The position numbers and the translations under genes were made by a program. The notes beneath the pieces are model-generated. The model ran no database searches and was not told the DNA's origin. It worked only from the letters and a program-made list of their open reading frames with translations. DNA of 64,000 bases. It comes from Bacteroidales bacterium (GTDB lineage: Bacteria; Bacteroidota; Bacteroidia; Bacteroidales; WCHB1-69). This document shows positions 18,397 to 30,300 of the stretch, piece after piece (positions within the stretch are counted from its first letter, which is position 1; every line of letters starts with the position of its first letter). The stretch covers positions 1 through 64,000 of the forward strand of contig JAKSMI010000006.1 in assembly GCA_024400635.1 (NCBI GenBank), written 5' to 3'.

Positions 18397-18424
18397 CATT
18401 TCGTAAACACAAAACATCCCCACC

Positions 18425-19696
18425 ATGTTAGAAAAGCTGTACGAACAATTTTTAGCTCATCCGCAGGTATGCACCGATACCAGACATATCATTCCCAATT
18501 CTATTTTTTTCTGCCTGAAAGGCGAAAATTTTGATGGCAACGATTTTGCTCTTAAAGCATTGGAAGAAGGAGCCGCATTCGTTGTGACCACACGCAAGGA
18601 TTTGGCAAGCAATCCCCGGTGTCTGGTCTGCGACGACACGCTGTTTGCGTTGCAAATGCTGGCAAAGCAGCATCGTATTGAACTAAAAACCAAAATCATA
18701 GGCATCACCGGCACCAATGGCAAAACGACCACGAAAGAGCTCACTGCCGCCGTTTTGTCAAAAGGTTTTAGAATCACTTACACGCAGGGGAATTTGAACA
18801 ATCACATAGGAGTTCCGCTCACCCTGCTTTCCATCAAGCCCGACGATGAATTGGCCATTGTTGAGATGGGGGCCAACCATCCCGGCGAAATTGCGGAACT
18901 CTGCTCCCTATCGATGCCCAACATGGGCGTTATCACCAATATTGGCACCGCTCACATTGAAGGATTTCGCAGCAAAGACAATATCATCTCAACAAAAAAA
19001 GCGCTATACACATCAGTATTAGGACGTTGTGGTTTACTTTTTGTCAACAAAGACGACGAGCTTTTATACAACAAACTTTACGAATACAATTCGCTTTATT
19101 ATTCAACCAAAGACGAAAACGCACATGTTTTCGGCAAGATTGTGAATAACGATGGATTTCTGACCGTTGAGATTTTCGGGCGTACCGTGAAGACCCATCT
19201 TACTGGCGCATACAATCTCAATAACATTCTGGCAGCATGCGCCATTGGAAAATATTTTCAAATTGACGAAGAACTCATTTGCGAAGCCATTGCCAGCTAT
19301 AGCCCTGCCAACCAGCGCTCGCAGATGATGCACTGTGGTACAAACACCATCATTGCAGATTATTATAACGCCAATCCGACGAGCATGGCGGCCGCATTGG
19401 AAAATCTGCTTACCATCAATCACGGGCACCGCATTGCCATTTTAGGTGAGATGAGAGAACTTGGAGAAATCAGCGTCGAAGAACACGCCCGCATCGTTGA
19501 TTTCTGCCATAAAAATCATATTGAGACCTATTTCGTCGGCAATGAATTCCTAAAGCATCTACCCAACGGCAACAACGTCTTTGCCAATGTCGATGAGGCC
19601 AACGAATATTTTGCCAAGAATCGATTGGACAATGCCATGATTTTAGTTAAAGGTTCTCGTGGTGTTCATTTAGAAAAATTATCTTTCCTTCAATAA
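18425..19696 (+). CDS. murF: UDP-MurNAc-tripeptide:D-Ala-D-Ala ligase
   Basis: A 423-residue cytoplasmic Mur ligase that adds D-Ala-D-Ala in the last soluble step of peptidoglycan precursor synthesis. The N-terminal substrate domain includes VCTDTRHIIPNSIFFCLKGENFDGN. The ATP loop GITGTNGKTTTKEL lies near residues 96-109. GNLNNHIGVPLTLL, VEMGANHPGEI and the C-terminal ADYYNANPTSMAAALENL / LGEMRELGEIS motifs are all typical of MurF. It starts a plus-strand pair with anmK (12 bases between stop and start). Its product links this island to cell-wall recycling by AnmK. Confidence 0.95.
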   Translation: MLEKLYEQFLAHPQVCTDTRHIIPNSIFFCLKGENFDGNDFALKALEEGAAFVVTTRKDLASNPRCLVCDDTLFALQMLAKQHRIELKTKIIGITGTNGKTTTKELTAAVLSKGFRITYTQGNLNNHIGVPLTLLSIKPDDELAIVEMGANHPGEIAELCSLSMPNMGVITNIGTAHIEGFRSKDNIISTKKALYTSVLGRCGLLFVNKDDELLYNKLYEYNSLYYSTKDENAHVFGKIVNNDGFLTVEIFGRTVKTHLTGAYNLNNILAACAIGKYFQIDEELICEAIASYSPANQRSQMMHCGTNTIIADYYNANPTSMAAALENLLTINHGHRIAILGEMRELGEISVEEHARIVDFCHKNHIETYFVGNEFLKHLPNGNNVFANVDEANEYFAKNRLDNAMILVKGSRGVHLEKLSFLQ

Positions 19697-19708
19697 TCCT
19701 GTTTGATA

Positions 19709-20809
19709 ATGCCACCCTACTCCCATGTCATCGGATTAATGTCGGGCACATCGTTGGATGGGCTTGACATTGCCTATTGCACATTTGATTCGGAAGAAAA
19801 ATCTGTTTCAGAATCTTTTTCTTTCCATGATGTTAGAAACATCAAATGGAAGTATAAAATACTTAAATACAAGACCATAGCATATCCAGCGGAGCTATCT
19901 GAAAGATTAGCGTCAGCAATGGGAATGACAGCTTTTGAGTTGGCACTTTTGGATGTTGACTTAGGCAGATTCATTGGGGAAACTGTCAAAACATTTGTCA
20001 CAGAATTATCAATGCCTGTTGATTTGATAGCATCGCACGGACACACGGTTTTTCACCGGCCAGAGTTAGGACTAACCACGCAAATCGGCAGTGGCGCCAC
20101 CATTGCAGCCATCACGGGAATACCTACTATTTGCGACTTTCGCACGACGGATGTTGCGCTTGGCGGACAAGGCGCCCCCCTCGTTCCCATGGGTGATGAA
20201 CTTTTGTTTTCGGAATACGACATTTGCCTTAACTTAGGTGGTATCAGCAACTTATCCTTCCGTAAAGGCAACAAGCGCATTGCCTACGACGTATCGCCCT
20301 GCAACATTGTTTTGAACTTGTTGGCACAAAAGGTGAACAAATCCTACGATGTCGATGGCGAAATGGCCCGCAGCGGACATCTATGCCATACTCTATTAGA
20401 ACGATTGAATCAGTTGGATTACTATCAAAGAGAGACATGTAAATCCTTAGGACGGGAATGGATAGATTTGAATTTTCTGCCGTTAATAGAAAATTGCGGA
20501 CTGGACATAGCGGACTGCTTGCGGACGGTGAGCGAACACATTGCTGAACAGATTGGCGCCGCCGCCAATAGGAGCGATGGCAAAAGCATGTTAATTACCG
20601 GCGGCGGCGCCCACAACCGCTTCCTCGTTGAACTCATCCAAAGCAAATTCCACGGAGAAATCATTGTGCCCGACAATGCCACAATTGACTACAAAGAAGC
20701 ATTAATCTTCGCCTTATTGGGCTTCCTGCGTGCCAACGGATGGCGCAACTGTCTTGCCTCTGTCACAGGTGCCAGTAGAGATTGTGTTGGCGGAGGAATG
20801 TATTGTTAA
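19709..20809 (+). CDS. anmK: Anhydro-N-acetylmuramic acid kinase
   Basis: A 366-residue kinase that converts anhydroMurNAc from recycled cell wall into MurNAc-6-phosphate. Hallmarks are the N-terminal GLMSGTSLDGLDIAYC, LIASHGHTVFHRPE, a central GGQGAPLVPMGDELLF, CLNLGGISNLSF and the C-terminal ATP-site ITGGGAHNRFLVELI. The ATG at 19,709 was preferred over an in-frame TTG two codons earlier. It is probably translated from the murF transcript. Confidence 0.93.
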   Translation: MPPYSHVIGLMSGTSLDGLDIAYCTFDSEEKSVSESFSFHDVRNIKWKYKILKYKTIAYPAELSERLASAMGMTAFELALLDVDLGRFIGETVKTFVTELSMPVDLIASHGHTVFHRPELGLTTQIGSGATIAAITGIPTICDFRTTDVALGGQGAPLVPMGDELLFSEYDICLNLGGISNLSFRKGNKRIAYDVSPCNIVLNLLAQKVNKSYDVDGEMARSGHLCHTLLERLNQLDYYQRETCKSLGREWIDLNFLPLIENCGLDIADCLRTVSEHIAEQIGAAANRSDGKSMLITGGGAHNRFLVELIQSKFHGEIIVPDNATIDYKEALIFALLGFLRANGWRNCLASVTGASRDCVGGGMYC

Positions 20810-20934
20810 TTGTCAATCAGTGTATTAGTAGAGCCGATTTGCCACATTAACCCACTATCCGATTACGGGAAACGAAAAAGGCGAAGAAACTAAGAAACTA
20901 AAATCATTTATATTCTCCGCATTTCAAGCGGAAA

Positions 20935-21245
20935 ACCTTTCTTTGCGATACTTTCTTTGGGTTTCAAAGAAAGTATCAGGAAATGGTATTGCCTTTCAGG
21001 CAAGAAGTGTCAACATTGCCTCCCCACCGAGGACTCCGTCCCCGGTTACTATGTTGTGGTGTCTTTCAGACACCGCAGTTTCTGTGTCACACTGCCGACA
21101 ACACCTTCTTCGTCAATGTCCCCGGTTACTATGTTGTCGTGTTTGGTTGTTCTGCCTGAAGGGCAGTATTTGAGTAACCGAGGACAAAGTCCTCGGTAGG
21201 TGCGGTGCTGTTGAAATCTATTGTCTGAAAGACAAATGTTCACCG
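20935..21245. repeat. Interspersed palindromic repeat cluster, copy 1
   Basis: A non-coding stretch of short hairpins shared with 48,540-49,045 and 63,395-63,625. Components are a 13-bp perfect stem GATACTTTCTTTG / CAAAGAAAGTATC (20,947-20,977), a GGTGTCT / AGACACC hairpin, and CCGAGGAC / GTCCTCGG arms with GGTTACT. Predicted peptides in any frame are artefacts of these repeats. The segment 20,815-20,930 before it shows nothing recognisable. Confidence 0.75.
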
Positions 21246-21262
21246 CAGATTAACAACGGAAA

Positions 21263-21295
21263 AAGGGTTTTGCATCCACAGGATGCAAAACCCTT
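21263..21295 (-). terminator. Strong terminator of the giant surface-protein operon
   Basis: AAGGGTTTTGCATCC (21,263-21,277) and GGATGCAAAACCCTT (21,281-21,295) form a perfect 15-bp stem with a 3-base loop. It is followed by a T-run on the minus strand, 50-80 bases after the stop codon of the giant gene. Confidence 0.8.
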
Positions 21296-21307
21296 ATCGT
21301 AAATTAT

Positions 21308-21335
21308 GTAGCGACGCGGCACGCCGCGTCGCTAC
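21308..21335. repeat. Perfect GC-rich palindrome
   Basis: GTAGCGACGCGGC and GCCGCGTCGCTAC flank a 2-base centre, making a 28-base perfect inverted repeat 9 bases beyond the stop codon of the giant gene. It may be a second terminator stem or a REP-like element. Confidence 0.6.
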
Positions 21336-21344
21336 AATATTCTG

Positions 21345-24300
21345 TTATTCTACCGTTACCGTAGCTGGCGTCGGAGCGGCGGTGATGCTGCCGCCGGCGC
21401 AGTTGTACAGCTTGGCACGGACGTAGTAGGTACCGGCGGGCAGGTTGTCAAAGTCGTGGCTTTGTGTCCCTGTCGCAGTCAGCACCACCTTGTGGGTGTA
21501 CATCGGCGTAGAGCTGCTGAAGCTGTCGTCGGTGGCCACTTCGAGTTCCAATACCGGTGCGGCTCCGATGGCATCCACATTCACGCTGACACTCACCGTG
21601 TGGCCGGTAACCGTTGCCGTGCAGTTGGACAGTGCCGGCTGGGCGATGATGTCGCCGCTCGCCGTCAATGACGGGAAGTCGGTACGGTCGCCGCTCGCAT
21701 TCACCGTCGTGTCGGGAGCGTAGCTCGTGATTTCGCCGCTGCGGGTGATACCCTCTATCGGCGTTGCCTCCACGGCTGTCAGCGTCACGCTCTGGGTGGC
21801 GGAACAGCCCTTGCTGTCCGTAACCGTTACCGTGTAGCTGTCGGCGGAGAGGTGGTTGTAAATGCCGAGTTCGTCTTCCGCGGCTTCATTGAGCTTGAAC
21901 TTGTTGCCGCCGTTGCCGCCCGTGGTGAAACTCATCACGCTACCGTCTTCGCAGACAGGATTGTCGGAAGTCAGCGTCAGGGTCAGCGTGTCGGGCTGCG
22001 TGATAGTGAAGGTCACCGTCTTGTCGTAGCTGAGGCTGTCGGAAACGTAGAACGTGTGGCTGCCGTTGGTCAAGCTGGTCAGGTTGACCGTGCCCGCAGT
22101 GCTTGTGGCAGTGCCGCCGTCCAGTTTGTAGGAGTAGTTGCCGGCGTTCTTCTTGCCGCCCGTGATGGTGACGTCGGCCTTGCCGTCGTTGAGGCCGTTG
22201 CAGGTCACCGCTGTCGGGGTGACGACCACCTTCAAGCTGTCGTACATCCTGACGGTTCCCTTAACAATGGTTCTCGTGCCGACATACTTGGTATCGTTTT
22301 GGAGAGCGTAGGTATAGACGTTGTTGCTATCCGCATTCTCGCTCGGCGTGGTAATACCTGCGAAAGTCGGGGTGACGGTCAGCGTATCGTGGGTGGCAGT
22401 CGGCATCACGAACTTCAGTCCGTTGCTGCCTGTCACAGCCATGATTGGGGTACCGTCGTAGCTGACGGCATATTCTTCCTTCTTCTGCGGCTGGCCGGTG
22501 CATTCGAGTTCGGCGGAAGCAGAAGTGATGACGATGGTGCCCGGGAAGCCCTCGATCTTGAGCGTTCCGTTTACCTTCGCAACGGCATAGTTGGTCGTCA
22601 CGTTGTTGCCTCCCGCATCGGTGATGGTCACTTCTCCGACTACTGTCGGCGTGGTGGCATCAAGTTCGCTGATAGAGGCACTGGTGACCACCGCAGTGAG
22701 ACTATGGCCGCTCACCAGCTGCGTGGAGTCGATGGTATAGTATGGAGCGTGCATATCGGTGATGCTATGCGAATTGCCATCAAAATAGAAAGTGCTGTCG
22801 CGGCCGGTAACCGTAATCGGACGCTGGTTGATGGTGAGCGTACCCGTATCGGCAATCACCACGAAACTTTCGGACACATCATTATCATTAGCATCCAGCA
22901 CTCTTGGCGTACCCGTGATGACATTCTCATATTCGCCAACAGCCGTTGCAGCTCCCGTTGTGGCCGTCACATCCACAATATGGAAATAGACCGGTGTCTG
23001 CTGCACATCGTGGGCACGTACCATAAAGCGCAAGGTGTCAAAACCGCTTACGGTGTGTTCCAATCCGTCATAGGTCAGTGTTTGTGACTTGGAGACGATC
23101 TTAAACGTATCCTTCTGCGTACGAGGCAGAATGTTGATGGCACTGTCCACGTAGGTGAAGCTGTAGTTTCCTGTCAAATCCATGCTGGACATATTGTGCT
23201 TGATCTTTACGGAATCCGGAACGATATGTATCGGTGTACGTCCCACGGCCGTAAGTTCTCCTTCAAGTTTGATATTGGAGATGGAATGTCCAGGACAGAT
23301 TCCGTCTGCCGTGGCATACGGGAAAGGATTGTCACGATAACTATGGGAGAGGAAGTCGTATTCAACGCTAACTCCTAATGCGACAATCTTGATCGGTTTC
23401 TGCGTAATAGTGAGCGTTCCTGGAGTGGTATTTACGATAAATTCTTCCGTAACATCTTCTCCCGTGGAACCATAGACCTTGGCTTCCCGTGTGATTTCGG
23501 TTTGATATGTGCCCACGTTTTCTCTCTCAACTTGTGAAAGGATATTCTCCACGTGATAGGTAAATCCGTCTTTTTCGAAAATATTGTTCACCCAACCGGA
23601 GAGTTGTTGCCCAGCCCCATTGTATTCGTATGTGGTATCCTTACCAACCATAGTAACCTCGTACTTGGTCTCACGATGCTTGATACTCAGGGTATCTGTC
23701 AAAAGTACGATTCGGTAACCTCCATTACGCAACTGACTGGGTTGCAGGTCTAAATAATCGTGAACTTCTGAAGTGTCCACAATCTTAATGGATGCGGAAT
23801 CGATGACAAACGGAGTTTTGCCGAACGAGGACCTGCTACCGTTGATAGTCAATGCCACGATGGAGTCCTTGCCCACCAAGGCAGTACCATCCGCAAAGAC
23901 GAAGTGTGGTGCTTCGGTGTTGGCCGAGCTGTAGGTTTGTCCGTCAAATTCGTGTTCAAATGGCAGCGGCTTGAGTTTGAGTTCCACTGGCGTGATGGTG
24001 ATGGTACCGTTGAGATAGGTCATATCGTAACTCTGCGTCACATCCGTCCAGCTCGTATCGCCGTCATTCACCTCATAGTGGTTCACCAATACGTTGTTCA
24101 ACTCAATCTGGGTGACACCGGCGATGGTACGGGCACCGGCGATAAATACGGAAGTCACGGTATCGTGCTCCAAGAGGTCGCTTTCCACCAACTGGTAATG
24201 CGGTGCCTCCGATTCCTGCCAAGTGTGCTGGGTACCATCGTAGGTTATGTGATCTACAGACAATGCCTGGATGGTCAACGGTCTTCTATTTATTTTCAAA

Positions 24301-27300
24301 GTTCCGTTTTGTGGAACAACCGAATAATTCTGGAATTGGACATCCGTCAAATCAATGTTAATCGGATAGGTTCCGGCAGGAGACGTTGTTTCTGCGCCAG
24401 TAGCCAATACCGGACGTGCTGAACCTATATATGGTGCCGAGGTAGTATCTTCCCCGTGTACAAAGCCCGTAATCGTGTATCGCAACGGAGGATTTGCTTC
24501 ACCGTACATCTTGAAGGTATCTACTGCCGTAAAGGTCAGGGTGGCGGCGGCAACCGTCAAACTGCCGAAATGCGTCTCGATGTCATAGTCATTCAAATCG
24601 GTGGAACCTTTCGGAACGTAGGTAAAGCTATTTTCGCTGCTGCCCACTTTGGTTTGCTCACCGGTAACCGTACAAGTGACTCCTTCCAATCCGACGAATC
24701 CCATACCAGAACGTTCCACGCTCAAATCGGTACTTGCAACCGAAGAAGGCAGCGGCGTGCCGTCATAGATTTTCCAATCGTTCTTCGAACGGAGACTGAC
24801 CATACGCTTGCTGATGACAATCTTTCCCGTATCCAAGGTAATCGATGAATAGTGGTCGCTGTGTGCCAGGTTGACGGCAAAGGTATTGTTCTTTTCCGCA
24901 TTCTGATTCACGTGGGTGATACCCGTATTGCCAGTTCCCGTCGGAGTGATGGTCAAGACATCTCCCGTCGGCAGCGTGTAGGTTGTTCCGCTGGTCGGCG
25001 TCAGGGATTCGCCGTTATAGAGAACGGTATAGTCCTGATAGGTATGCGGCTGGCCGTCATACATAAAGCTGTTCGTGTTGGACTTCACCACCAGGGGCAG
25101 AATCGTCTGTCCGATGGACAGCGTTCCCGTTTGGTAGCCGATGTCGTAGTTGGCGGTCACGTCATTGCCGTCCGCATCCTCAATGAGGGCCGTACCCGTA
25201 AAGGCACCGTTGTAGGTTCCCTTCTGGGTACCACTGGCTGAATATGAAATACCGCTAATGGTATGTCCGGCCACCAAGTTTGGTGACGTGAAGCCCGTAA
25301 GGGTATGTACTTGTCCGTCATAGTCGATGGAACGGGTTTCACCGATGATGGTCAGCGGGCGCTGCGTGACGATGAGCGTTCCCTCGCTCTTCTGTAAGTT
25401 GTAGTTGGCTACTAAATAGCCCGTGTCCGGCGTGACGGTGATGGCATTCGTCACCGTGCCGACGTTGGTAATACTGTTATCAGCCGTGTAACTTGTCACC
25501 TCGCCTTCCACGAAGCCATCGCCCGAAAGCGTCACTTCGGGACGGGACAGCGGCGTGCCGTCATAGACCTTGCTGTCGCTCACCGTGCTCAACGTGACGT
25601 TGCGCTGCGTTACCGTCAATGTGCCGTGAACAACGGGGTCTATCTTAGTATAAGTGGAAGTATGCACTTCTCCTGAAATTTTGTCTTTAATTACGATCGA
25701 CGCGGAATCCACGTGGTTGACCTCGGTGCCCACATTGGTGATGCTACCGCTGATATGCACGATGAGGGTATCGTTGGCAAATTTGGCACCGGCTGCAGGC
25801 AGAATATAGGTATAACCGGAATCAACCAAGGCAGTTCCATCGTATTTTTTGGTATTGGAATTGGCAATCACCACGACACTACTATCCGTAGCCACCACCA
25901 ACCTTCCTTCTTCCGTGGTGATGTCGTAGTTACCTGGCAAAGTATTGTCTTTCAGTGTATAGGTAAAGGTGTTGGCCGACGCGCCCACATCGGTCTGTGA
26001 ACCCGTGACGTTGCAATTCAACGTGTCCTCGCCGTCAACAAAGCCGCTGCCGCTAATGGTAACCGTGTGATTGGTCAGCGCCGTGCCGTCATACACCTTT
26101 TGGTCAGAAGCGGAAGTCAAGATTACGTCGCGCTTGCTGATGATGATGTTGCTGTTGTGCGTGGTCACGTTGTAGCGGCAGGTCTGGTCCACGCCGTTCT
26201 TCGTGATGGAGAATGTCACGACTTCGTTGGCTTCGGACATCACGTCCTTGACACTCGTGCCCGTGTAGGAAACCGTGGCGCGCAGGGTGTCGCCGTTGGC
26301 CAGTTCCTTGAACGAGCAGGAGGCGATGGTATCGGGAGCGTTCTCCCCTATCTTCAAGATATATTGATTGGGGTTGACTGCTACGCCGTCATACATCTTG
26401 TTCACGCCGAAGGCGGTGATGGCGTATTCCGTGGCATCTTCCATCAGCTCAACGTTTTCCCACTTCTTGGTACAGCCGTGGGCATCCTTTGCCTGGACGG
26501 TATAGGTGCCGGCCGCCAGACCCGTGATGGTATCGGTGGTAGCACGCGAAACGTCCATCTTCTCGCCGGTGCCCCAATCCACCTTGTACGGCATCGAACC
26601 GCCGGCCACGGAAAACTCGATGTAGCCGTCGTTCTGGTTATAACATTGGCTGTCGTAGGTGCCCGGCGTGAGCACCAGCTCATCCGGCCGCGTGATGGTG
26701 ACGTCCGTACTCTTCTCGCAGTCCGGGTGAACCTTGTCGCGTACACTGAAATGGTAGGTTCCCGGTCCCGGGTTGTCAATCCTGGTCGTCGTGTTGATGG
26801 TGTCGCCCGACTCGTTGGTCCACACATAAAGATACCCCTCGGCAAAGCCGCCGGTTACCGTGGCTTCGGCGTAGGCGTCATTATCCTCGTAGCAGTTGTA
26901 GTTCTTGGAATCCATCTTGATTTGCAATGCAGGCGGAATCGTCAGCTTCAAGCGCATGATACTGTCGCAGCCCTCCGACACTGTCAGAGCGATGGTCACC
27001 TCGCAGCTCTCGGTATAGACACGGCCGTTGGCCGCCCATACGTAGAAGCCGTCGCAGGCGGTGTCCACCACCGTGGTGGCCGCCATACGTAACACTTCCA
27101 CCGGCACGATCCTGAGGTCCTTGTTCTTTTTAACTATCAGAGTATCCGGACCGCAAATGGCAATGCCCACCTTGCCTTCAGACAACTTTTCCGTATTTAA
27201 CGAATTTCCAGTACCGTAGTGTGACCACTGGATGCTGTCGTTGGTCTTGGCAATGAACGGCAGTTCCAATTCGGTGCATTTCAGGTTTTCCGGTATGTAT

Positions 27301-30300
27301 AAGGGTTGTACCGAAACGATACTACCGTCACCATTCTCCAATGCCTTCAGACGCGGATACAAGCTGTCGGTAAAGGTCCAGTAGGTGGCGCTCAAGCCAT
27401 CTGTACCGGAAAGTCCCGTGTTCACCATTTCAGGCGTGAATTTCGCCGTGGTTCGGTTGGTGCTGTTCAACTGTAGGGTTCCGTTGCCGATACCGCCGTC
27501 CTGACTGCTCATCTGCTGGTCGTAGAAACAGTTAAACGGATAGTAAGCGGCGTTATCACTGGCTGCGATGGCACCCACATTGGAAGGTTCTGCGGATAGT
27601 GAAGTGATGATACCCGCGTTATAGCAGTAGTAGATCCACTTGTTCTGGCTCCAACCCACGATACCGCCCACACGGTTCTTACCCGTGACGGCACCCGTGT
27701 TGTAGCAGTTGCTCACCTCTGTGTTGGCAGAACCCGTGATACCGCCCTCATAACTTTCCGTGGATTTGGCGGTGATGATGCCCGCATTGAAGCACTGGGA
27801 AATAACACCCGCATCCATATTGGCACCCGCAATGCCGCCCACATACTGATTACCCGTAATATTACTGCTGTTATAAGAGAACGACACCTGATCGTAGGAG
27901 TTGTAGCCCGTAATACCGCCCACATAACTACCACCCTTCACCTGCCCGCCGATGCTGCTGCAGTTGAGGATGGTGCCGTAATTGTAGCCGGCGATGGCTC
28001 CATAATAGTTGCCCGAACCGGTTATCTCCGTGCCGACCATCCGCAGGTTCTTGATTGTACCCCGCAAGTAGCCGAAGAGTCCCTGATAGTTCTTGTTGCT
28101 GTTTTGATTAATCAATCCTTCCACAACGTGGTTGTCACCGTTGAAATGGCCCTTGAACATCAGCTGGTTGGATGCCCCGTAATTTCCTATCGGAGTCCAG
28201 TTTTCCAAGTCCAATGCCATATCCGTGGTGAGCTTGAAATACATGTGTTCACCGCAGGGATCAATTTGTATATATCCTTCTCCTTCAGATGCGTAGAAAA
28301 TCTTGTGTACATCATCAAAATAGAAGGTCTGGTTGCTGTTGATCAGGTCGCGGAACTTCTTGAACTGTTCCAAGCTGACGATTTCCAAGGGGTTTTCTTC
28401 CGAGATGCCCAACACCAATTGGACCACCTTGAGGGTGTCTTCCCCTATCTTGTTGGTTACCTGCACGTAGTTACGTCCCGTGGCGTTCAGGTCGCAGTCG
28501 GTAATGGAAAGGCCGTAGCCCTGATGGCGGAACCAGCTCACGCTGTCACAACCCGATAGCTCATAATGACCCACCGGCACGTCGTCGGCATAGACGGTAT
28601 CTTCCGCACTTGCGGTCAAATAGACGGGCAGTGCTGAAGCCAAGGCAACCTTGCCCGTATCTATCTTGCTTAAGCGCGGATACATACCTTCCGTATAGAC
28701 CCAGTCGGTTGTACCGAGGATGTTCTTGACAATATCGCTGTTGGAAGCCAACTCCGTGGTAAGCAATGGCTTGGTGGCGGCCAAATCTACATCGTTCACC
28801 CCGCCCCTGTGGCTCATCTGCACATCGTACGCGCATTTGTCAAACTTATTGATGCTGATGGGCGAATAGCCGCAGACGCTGCCCACCATACTCACGCCAT
28901 ATACCCAACCCGCATTGTAGGAGTTGGTGGAATTTACGTTGGGCTCGACTTGACCGCCTATCAGACCGCCGATTTGGGCCACGCCCTTGACGATGCCCAC
29001 GTTGTAGCAGTTCTGGATGGCACCGTGGTAGTTCTGGCCCAAGATGCCGCCCACAATGTTCTGTCCCGTTACCTGGCCCATATTGTAGGAATGCAGGATA
29101 CGGGAACTGTTGTCATTGTACATATATCCCTGAATACCGCCCACGTAGTTGCCCGTAGCCGTCACGTTGCCGCGGTTCACCGTATGGGTAAGGTAGGAAT
29201 AATTGTCCGCATACCCCAAGATACCGCCCACGTAGGTGGTACCGTTAACGGAAGCCCGGTTCTCACAGGAGTCAATACACGCAGAATATAAATAACCCGT
29301 GATGCCGCCCACATAGGATGCTCCCTTGACAGGGTTCTCGTTTATGCAGCGCATCACCTTATTGTTAGAACCTTCATAATGTTGTTGTCCACAGATACCA
29401 CCTACGCTGTTGGAGGTGGAAGTGACGGTTCCTCCGGTAACAAGACAGTCGTAAACAAAAGAAAACGGATAATAATTGTTGCCACAAATGCCACCCACCC
29501 TTGGTTGGGTTGACTTAATCGTGGTGTTGAGGTTGGTACAGTATTGGATGATGGCGGGACTTGCTTTAGTGTTATAACTATAACCATAACCACAAATACC
29601 GCCGACATCAGATCCATTTACATCTATTTTACTGTTCAAAATGTCAGAATGATAAATCTTACCTTGATAATTATAGCCGCAGATACCGCCCTTGTAGCTA
29701 CCCGCACCCGTCATATAGAGTTGGTCGGTATAACAGGAATCAATAAAGCCGTTTTCGCTGTAGCCGCAGATACCGCCGGCCCGTTCGCCCGTACTCTGGA
29801 GTGTATCCTGGGTAACACTGCAATGCTTGATGTCGCCATAGTAGAGGGAGCCACACAGCACACCCGTGTAGGTGCTGCCGCCAGCAACCTTGCTGTTATT
29901 CACGGCGCAGTTGTCAATGGTGCCGCCATAGCTCATTCCGCAGAGAATGCCCTTGTGCTGGCTGTTGCTGCTCATCTGGGCGGCCTCTACCGTCAAGTTG
30001 CGGACAACACCGACATTGAGATAGCCAAACAAGCCGCGATAGTTCTTGTTCTCTGCCAATTTCATTCCGCTGATGGTATGACCTGCTCCGTTGTAGTTGC
30101 CCTGGAAGAGCCAGTTAGTGTTGGTTGCATAATCGGCAATGGGCTGCCAGCTGCCGCTCTCGCCCGACATATCGATATCCACCACCTGCTTGAAGTAGAG
30201 GTCGAGACCGCCGTTCTGGATTTCAATGAAGTCGGCAATGTGGGTGGAGTCGTCAGAAGTAAGTGCCGTATGGTAGGTACTGTCCATCATATTGTAGTAA

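Noticed and set aside
21852..23087. Long plus-strand open frame (411 codons) opposite the giant surface gene
   Set aside because: It is a shadow of repetitive Thr/Val-rich coding sequence on the other strand, with no recognisable protein features. Similar frames at 26,067-27,092, 29,544-30,554 and 33,435-34,733 are rejected for the same reason.
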